Shown here: positions 4,096 through 9,072 of the stretch, piece by piece
How positions within the stretch are numbered: position 1 is the stretch's first letter
Layout of the letters: each line of letters opens with the position of its first letter
Position numbers and translations under genes: made by a program
The notes under the pieces: generated by a model
Seen by the model: only the letters and a program-made list of their open reading frames with translations
The model's database searches: none
What the model was told of the DNA's origin: nothing
Assembly (NCBI GenBank): GCA_045658165.1
Contig: JAZOUN010000097.1
Coordinates: 1-9,072 of the forward strand
Direction of reading: 5' to 3'
Source: UBA1081 sp045658165
GTDB taxonomy: Bacteria > Bacillota > Clostridia > Oscillospirales > Acutalibacteraceae
DNA: 9,072 nt

Positions 4096-6789
4096 TCAAC
4101 CTGCAATATAATCAACAATTCCCTGAGCAATTGCCGTTGCAAGAATAAGCTGACCGTTTGTATCGGTAAGCATAACCGCATCCACTTCGTTTGTAAGATA
4201 TCCGCATTCTATAAGAACACTGGGACACTCTTCAACTCTTGTAACCTGGAACGGATAGAACTTTATCCCCTTATCAACTGCAGTATATTCAGGTGTCTCC
4301 GGATCATTGTAATAATATGTTCTGTATGCAGTTACTATCTGTTTATGAATTGCATCTGCAAGAGGCATTGAATAGTTTTTATAATAGAATGTATGAGTTC
4401 CGTACCATGTGACATCTTCCGAACCGTCATTATGAATACTCACAAAAACATCAGGTTCATATTTTCTTATCATCTGTGCACGTTCATATAAAGAAAGTGA
4501 TTCATCCGTAGTTCTTGTCATAATAACCGTTGCACCGTTATCACGCAGAATCTGTGCAACACTGAGCGCTGTTGAAAGTGTTACTTCTTTCTCATAAATA
4601 TTAAGACTCGACTTTGTTCCGGGTGCACCGTAACCGCCATGACCGGGATCTATCATAATGACAGTCCCCTGAAGAACTTTCACTTTCGGTCTGAAACTCA
4701 GTTTTACATTGCCGTTTTCACAGCGTTCAAAACTATAGCCCCCGAAATCACCTTTGTTTCTCAGGAACAATCTGAGCGTTATACTTTTTTCTTCGCTGTT
4801 ACTGTACCATTCAAGACGTTCGAAAACATTGCTTGAAGTCAGATCAGGCTGAATGTTATATGAGCACTCGGCTGTATCGGCAAAAATCACATCCACATAC
4901 TCTGCAGCAAACTCTTCAACATTATATACGCGCTGAAGATATCCTTTATAATACTGCTGAGGCGCAATGTTTATTTTAATAAAACAGCCGTAATCAGACG
5001 AAAATTCAAAAGATGTTTCATCTGTACATACTGCACTTTCAAGATTGACTCTGTTATCAGGCAATACGAATCCGTCAAGAATAAGTCTTGATGACGCACC
5101 GTACACTTTCATTCCGGAATCAAGATGCAGCAGGAACTTATTTTCACTGACACCGGTTTTTTCAACATAACCGTATGCACCTGCCAACTGCGGTGTGCAG
5201 GTAGGATCAGACATATCCTTATCTGTATCTGCCGACGTTGTTTCTGAATAATCTCTCTGTGTACGGCATATTGTTGCCTTTCCGAGACCGTGATCATCAT
5301 AAGGCGAAATCTCTTTTTCTTTGCCGCACATTACAATATCATCAATACCTGCAAAAGTCGCGGCATAAGAAATATCATCCGGGGTCAGATTACCCATACG
5401 GGGATCAGGCTCATATGTTGCGGTATATGTCACATATCCCTTGTCATCTGCCTGCCCGGGCTGAAGTTCAACAAGCTGAGTATTTGCAAGAGACGCATAT
5501 ACTTTTGCATCTTTTACGGCTCTTACCGTAAGCACTACACTGCCTTTTTCAATCACTGCAGAGTAATCAGTCATTATATCTACAGCGCGGTCAATGTAGT
5601 AAGTATATCTTGAATTTTTATGTTTTACTACAATTTTATTTTCACCCTGACGAAGAGGAACAGCAACGGAAAACTCACCGTTATCTCCCGTTGTTTCAAC
5701 TCTCTGCCACTTGTTTTTTGCAGTACTCCAGACATGCAGAGGATTATTTTTATCGGTTGTTCCTGCAAAAACCACTTCTTTATTATCTTTTATTGAAATA
5801 TCGGTAAAAATGAGTGCAGTATAATCTGAATCATTGAAACTCTCATTATAAGAGAAAAGTTTTGTTGCGGTATGGTTATCGTCTGTACTGAGTTTTTTGT
5901 GCGAATATGCAACATATCCCGAAAAACCGCCGTAATTATAAATAAGCCTTACCTGTTCATATATTTCAGTGGGCAATGTCCAGTTCTCCGACGTGCAGAC
6001 AAGATCATTCCTGAGAATTCCGTAAACAGGTGAATTACATGAAAGTCCGATCTCTGACCATTGTTTAACAACATTTTCAACACCGCTTTCAGTTGAACAA
6101 TCAAACTGAACAAAACAAAAATCTGCAGTTGCATCGGTAACAACTGATTTTATATTTTCTGAGGGTGAATTTTTACAGTATATTCCGACTTTTATATCTT
6201 TCTGATTAAAATTCTCTTTTATTCTGCCGATATCCTTTGAAATATTGCCCGATTCAGCGGAAACATCAACAGCCACAGCATCAACATTGTAATTTTTTAT
6301 TTTTTCAGCAAATTCGCTGTCATCAGCTTTGCTCAGGGGCAAATCTTCACCGTCTGTGAGCAAAACAACATACATACCTTCCGAATCTGCCTTTTGTACA
6401 AGGTAAGAAAGAACATCAAACCCATCCGGGGCATAATTCATTTTTTCCGAATACCTGATAACCATGGTATTAGGCGAAATTGCATCAACTTTTTCAAAAA
6501 TCTTATCTGCCTGCACCCTGAGTGCTGTTTCACTTGTATCATCAGAACTGATATCAACGGCAAAGTCAACCGTATAACCTATCATATTTTCCGGCAGAAC
6601 ATTTTCTGATTCTTCAAGAAATGCAAATGCCGTATCTTCGTTTTCTTTTATCAGCGCAGCAATGTCAAACATTTCTTCCGGCAACGGCTGTTTTGAATTA
6701 TTGTATGAATCATAAATCAAAAAACCGCAGAAAGCACCCACAGCAAGAAGCAGTATAATTGCTGACACAAGAATTATGTTCTTTTTCAT
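4096..6789 (-). CDS. Membrane-anchored N-acetylmuramoyl-L-alanine amidase (Amidase_3) with a long multidomain N-terminal part
   Basis: The C-terminal domain (about 707-897) is an Amidase_3 zinc amidase, which cleaves the bond between muramic acid and L-Ala in peptidoglycan. Visible residues are H717 (DPGHGG), E733 (YEKE), H786 (SIHND) and the catalytic Glu E861 (ECGYLTN). Residues 5-26 form a signal anchor after MKKN. A Cys at 21 lacks a proper lipobox. Residues about 70-300 alternate strands and helices and end in GGFSGYVAYSH, resembling the closing part of glycoside-hydrolase-like (GHL10/GH18-type) TIM barrels; no catalytic pair was identified. Residues about 325-405 look Ig-like, and about 500-705 are beta-rich. 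At 897 aa it is much longer than typical amidases of 200-500 aa. The start overlaps the exonuclease stop as ATGA. The nearest purine-rich site (GGAGAG, 6804-6809) is 14 bases away, so translation is probably coupled. Confidence 0.9.
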   Translation of the reverse strand: MKKNIILVSAIILLLAVGAFCGFLIYDSYNNSKQPLPEEMFDIAALIKENEDTAFAFLEESENVLPENMIGYTVDFAVDISSDDTSETALRVQADKIFEKVDAISPNTMVIRYSEKMNYAPDGFDVLSYLVQKADSEGMYVVLLTDGEDLPLSKADDSEFAEKIKNYNVDAVAVDVSAESGNISKDIGRIKENFNQKDIKVGIYCKNSPSENIKSVVTDATADFCFVQFDCSTESGVENVVKQWSEIGLSCNSPVYGILRNDLVCTSENWTLPTEIYEQVRLIYNYGGFSGYVAYSHKKLSTDDNHTATKLFSYNESFNDSDYTALIFTDISIKDNKEVVFAGTTDKNNPLHVWSTAKNKWQRVETTGDNGEFSVAVPLRQGENKIVVKHKNSRYTYYIDRAVDIMTDYSAVIEKGSVVLTVRAVKDAKVYASLANTQLVELQPGQADDKGYVTYTATYEPDPRMGNLTPDDISYAATFAGIDDIVMCGKEKEISPYDDHGLGKATICRTQRDYSETTSADTDKDMSDPTCTPQLAGAYGYVEKTGVSENKFLLHLDSGMKVYGASSRLILDGFVLPDNRVNLESAVCTDETSFEFSSDYGCFIKINIAPQQYYKGYLQRVYNVEEFAAEYVDVIFADTAECSYNIQPDLTSSNVFERLEWYSNSEEKSITLRLFLRNKGDFGGYSFERCENGNVKLSFRPKVKVLQGTVIMIDPGHGGYGAPGTKSSLNIYEKEVTLSTALSVAQILRDNGATVIMTRTTDESLSLYERAQMIRKYEPDVFVSIHNDGSEDVTWYGTHTFYYKNYSMPLADAIHKQIVTAYRTYYYNDPETPEYTAVDKGIKFYPFQVTRVEECPSVLIECGYLTNEVDAVMLTDTNGQLILATAIAQGIVDYIAG

Positions 6790-7661
6790 CCGTTTTCTTT
6801 TTTCTCTCCATTTTTATCTTCGTTGACAACTTTAGTCTTTTTAGACTTCGCATCAACGTGGTCAAAATACTCTCTGAATCTTATATTGAACATTGCATAA
6901 TTATCACAATTCCTGCAATAAAACAATGCTCTGAATGATTTGTTTACAAGCTTCCATTCCGAAACCTTACGCATACGGTTGGAACAGTCATCACAGTAGC
7001 AGACCATTTTACTTCTGTCTATACGATTATCGTGAATATTTGTGATATACTTTGCTTTAAAAAGCAATCTTCTGTAAAAATCCTCATCACAGACAAGAAT
7101 ATGCTCTGCAAAAGCATCCTGATCATATGATTTTTTGAAACATCTGAGACTCAGCAATGAATCATCAAGAGCACGGTGTGTTGAATATTCACTCACATCA
7201 ACACCGAACAGCGTAGCAGCTGCGGAAAGACCAATCTGCTGTGCATTTGAAAGTCCGAGATGCTGCTGACAATATTTCTGCAGATCAACATAGCCTGAAA
7301 TAAACGGAATTGTATCAATATCGCTGAAAAATTTCAGATTATCAAGCATAACCCTGAGATCTCCGTTACCCCAGGACATAAAAATACACTCTTTTCCGGA
7401 TACCCATTTTGAAAAATCCGAAACAGCTTTGTTAAAACTGATTCCGCCGTACATATCCTCATTTGAGATATGTGTAAGATCCTTCACTCTTCCGCTTAAT
7501 TTATTTGAAAGCTGAGATCTTATAAGCACTGAAAACGTATCAACAACATCAAGGTCGTCATCAACCATTACTGCGCCGATCTCAATTATTTCATTAAAAA
7601 AACACTTGAGCTTTTTGTTATAGGAATTGTTCCATTCAAGATCCATTATTACATAATACAT
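6786..7661 (-). CDS. DEDDh 3'-5' exonuclease (DnaQ/RNase T-like) with C-terminal Cys4 motif
   Basis: The 291-residue protein has the three exonuclease motifs: D7-L-E9 (ExoI, with FNEIIEIGAV after it), D101 in WGNGDLRVM (ExoII), and H162-R-A-L-D-D167 (ExoIII, the HxAxxD form that defines DEDDh enzymes). These acids bind two metals for 3'-5' removal of nucleotides from DNA or RNA. After the nuclease domain (about 1-180), C223-x-x-C226 and C249-x-x-C252 form a likely zinc ribbon. The last 25 residues are charged and Lys-rich. It is not a polymerase proofreading subunit by context. The substrate is unknown; KapD/ERI-type RNA exonucleases are the nearest type I recognise. AAGGAG seven bases before the ATG (GGAG at 7669-7672) and a strong promoter make it the first gene of the operon with the amidase. 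Confidence 0.88.
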   Translation of the reverse strand: MYYVIMDLEWNNSYNKKLKCFFNEIIEIGAVMVDDDLDVVDTFSVLIRSQLSNKLSGRVKDLTHISNEDMYGGISFNKAVSDFSKWVSGKECIFMSWGNGDLRVMLDNLKFFSDIDTIPFISGYVDLQKYCQQHLGLSNAQQIGLSAAATLFGVDVSEYSTHRALDDSLLSLRCFKKSYDQDAFAEHILVCDEDFYRRLLFKAKYITNIHDNRIDRSKMVCYCDDCSNRMRKVSEWKLVNKSFRALFYCRNCDNYAMFNIRFREYFDHVDAKSKKTKVVNEDKNGEKKENG

Positions 7662-7692
7662 CGAAAAGCTCCTTTTAATAGTTAATATTTTT

Positions 7693-7721
7693 ATAATACA
7701 ATAAACCCTTTATTTTGTCAA
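7693..7721 (-). promoter_or_regulatory. Sigma-A promoter of the exonuclease-amidase operon
   Basis: On the minus strand TTGACA (7716-7721) is a perfect -35. After exactly 17 bases it is followed by TATTAT (7693-7698), one mismatch from consensus. Transcription would start near 7686, giving a leader of about 25 nt with AAGGAG. This is the strongest promoter in the window and suggests steady expression. Confidence 0.8.
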
Positions 7722-7783
7722 ACTTATTTCACCGTAATATTTTTATTTTTTTTCATTTTCCCCTTTATTTTTCATGAAAGATA

Positions 7784-7792
7784 TGTTAGAAT
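7784..7792 (+). promoter_or_regulatory. Candidate extended -10 promoter for rarA
   Basis: TG-T-TAGAAT at 7784-7792 fits an extended -10 element. No good -35 is seen at the right distance, as is common for extended -10 promoters. A palindrome TTTCATGAAA lies just upstream (7770-7779). The predicted start near 7799 gives a leader of about 30 nt. Confidence 0.5.
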
Positions 7793-7828
7793 ACTTTGTG
7801 TATATTAAATTTTATGAGAGGAATTGCC

Positions 7829-9072
7829 ATGTCTTCACCCCTTGCAGACAGAATAAGACCGATGACACTTGAAGAGGCTGTCGGACAAAAGCATCTGCTT
7901 GCACCCGGTGCACCTCTGAGAAATATCATTGAAACAGGCATTATTCCCAATCTCATTTTCTACGGTCCCAGCGGAACCGGAAAAACAACAGTTGCAAACA
8001 TAATTGCAGCTTCAACCAATAAAAAGCTATGTAAACTCAACGGAACAAATGCTTCCATTGCAGATATACGCAATGTTGTGGCTCAGATTGATACAGTTGC
8101 CGCGCCTAACGGTATTCTTCTGTATCTTGACGAAATTCAGTATTTCAACAAAAAACAGCAACAGTCACTTCTTGAGTATATTGAAAACGGTTCAATTACT
8201 CTTATTGCATCAACAACAGAAAACCCCTATTTTTACATATACAGCGCAGTACTCAGCCGAAGCACCGTATTTGAATTCAAAACGGTAACACATGATGATA
8301 TTGTTCCTGCAATTGAAAGAGCATTCAGATTCATGAGTGAAGAAATGAAATGCAGTTTCGATATTGAAGACGGTGTAATAAAGCACATCTCTTTTGCTTG
8401 CGGAGGAGATGTCCGCAAATCAATAAACACTGTTGAATTACTTTGTCTGAGCAGTCCTGCACCGGCTGACGGAGAAAACAGAAAAATTTCTCTTGAAAAC
8501 GCAAAACAGTTATCTCAGAAAACTTCACTGAAATATGACAAAGACGGTGACGAACATTACGATCTGCTGTCTGCTTTTCAGAAATCAATGCGCGGTTCTG
8601 ATCCCGATGCCGCAATTCACTACCTTGCAAGATTACTTGCAGCAAGTGATCTGCCCTCTGTGTGCAGACGTCTTATGGTCTGTGCGGCAGAAGATGTGGG
8701 ACTTGCCTACCCCATGATTATGCCAATTGTAAAATCAGCTGTGGATATTGCTCTTCAGGTAGGGCTTCCCGAAGCCCGCATTCCTCTTGCAGATGCAGTG
8801 ATTCTCGTTTGTAATTCACCAAAATCAGCAACGGGACACGATGCAATAAATAAAGCAATGGCAGATATCGAAAACGGCAGATACGGTCCTGTTCCCAGAA
8901 CGCTTCAGAACATGCATTTTGACGGTGACGAAGTCCTTAATAAAGGTCAGTTCTATAAATATCCGCATGATTATCCCAATCATTGGACATACCAGCAATA
9001 TCTTCCGGTTATTCTCAAAGACACTGTTTATTACACCAACGGTGACAATAAAAATGAACAGGCTGCTAAAAA
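7829..9072 (+). CDS. rarA: RarA/MgsA-family replication-associated recombination AAA+ ATPase (3' end outside the window)
   Basis: The frame stays open for 414 codons to the window end and is probably only a few to about 20 codons short of complete. It opens with PLADRIRP-TLEE-VGQ-HLL, the N-terminal signature of RarA (MgsA). The AAA+ core shows Walker A GPSGTGKTT (46-54), Walker B LLYLDE (97-102), sensor 1 STTENP (128-133) and sensor 2 GGDVRKS (192-198). The C-terminal half has AEDVGLA, PKSA and GPVP-LQN strings and a QQYLP near the end, matching the family's tetramerisation and C-terminal domains. RarA acts at stalled replication forks with SSB and RecA. AGGA at 7819-7822, six bases before ATG 7829, selects this start over an in-frame ATG at 7814 that lacks a ribosome site. 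Oddities: Ser replaces the usual Pro in GPPGTGKT, and DEIQYFNK replaces DEIHRFNK. Confidence 0.9.
   Translation, partial: MSSPLADRIRPMTLEEAVGQKHLLAPGAPLRNIIETGIIPNLIFYGPSGTGKTTVANIIAASTNKKLCKLNGTNASIADIRNVVAQIDTVAAPNGILLYLDEIQYFNKKQQQSLLEYIENGSITLIASTTENPYFYIYSAVLSRSTVFEFKTVTHDDIVPAIERAFRFMSEEMKCSFDIEDGVIKHISFACGGDVRKSINTVELLCLSSPAPADGENRKISLENAKQLSQKTSLKYDKDGDEHYDLLSAFQKSMRGSDPDAAIHYLARLLAASDLPSVCRRLMVCAAEDVGLAYPMIMPIVKSAVDIALQVGLPEARIPLADAVILVCNSPKSATGHDAINKAMADIENGRYGPVPRTLQNMHFDGDEVLNKGQFYKYPHDYPNHWTYQQYLPVILKDTVYYTNGDNKNEQAAK

Noticed and set aside
6720..6789. Lipoprotein signal on the amidase (Cys21)
   Set aside because: The residues before Cys are GAF, and Phe at -1 does not fit a lipobox. 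A signal anchor fits better.
8004..8717. Alternative-frame reading frames inside the rarA region on both strands
   Set aside because: They lie inside a continuous frame with complete RarA motifs and lack ribosome binding sites.

Overview
This window looks like the chromosome of a low-to-middle-GC Gram-positive anaerobe, most likely a gut clostridium of the Ruminococcaceae/Oscillospiraceae type. That is an inference. It rests on strong AGGAG-type ribosome binding sites, AT-rich spacers with sigma-A promoters (one is TTGACA-N17-TATTAT), strong intrinsic terminators, a DnaQ-type exonuclease with a Cys4 tail, and a membrane-anchored Amidase_3 cell-wall hydrolase. I saw no transposase, integrase, CRISPR array, intact tRNA or rRNA.

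Layout. Positions 1-257 hold a non-coding repeat: two 90-bp copies differing at one base, offset by 167 bp. Each carries a GC-rich hairpin and ends in a near-perfect terminator hairpin. A tRNA T-arm-like hairpin lies between them on the minus strand. Next is a minus-strand exported or membrane-anchored calcineurin-like phosphoesterase (268-1260). It is divergent from a plus-strand ketopantoate-reductase-family dehydrogenase (1416-2438). After a terminator and a new promoter comes a plus-strand FAD-dependent oxidoreductase of the geranylgeranyl-reductase-like class (2547-3875). A 220-bp convergent spacer follows, with one terminator for each strand in an interleaved order.

The right half is a minus-strand two-gene operon transcribed from about 7686. 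It encodes a DEDDh 3'-5' exonuclease with a C-terminal Cys4 motif (6786-7661), overlapping by ATGA a large membrane-anchored N-acetylmuramoyl-L-alanine amidase with a long multidomain extracellular N-terminal part (4096-6789). Divergent from it is a RarA/MgsA AAA+ ATPase (7829 to beyond the window end).

How the genes work together. The only clear physical coupling is exonuclease plus amidase. The dehydrogenase and flavoprotein are adjacent and co-oriented but have their own terminator and promoter, so a shared pathway is possible and not shown. RarA and the exonuclease both belong to DNA or RNA maintenance families and share a divergent promoter region. No wholly new system is evident. The most unusual items are the structured repeat at the left edge, the composite amidase, and the translational coupling of a nuclease to a cell-wall hydrolase.
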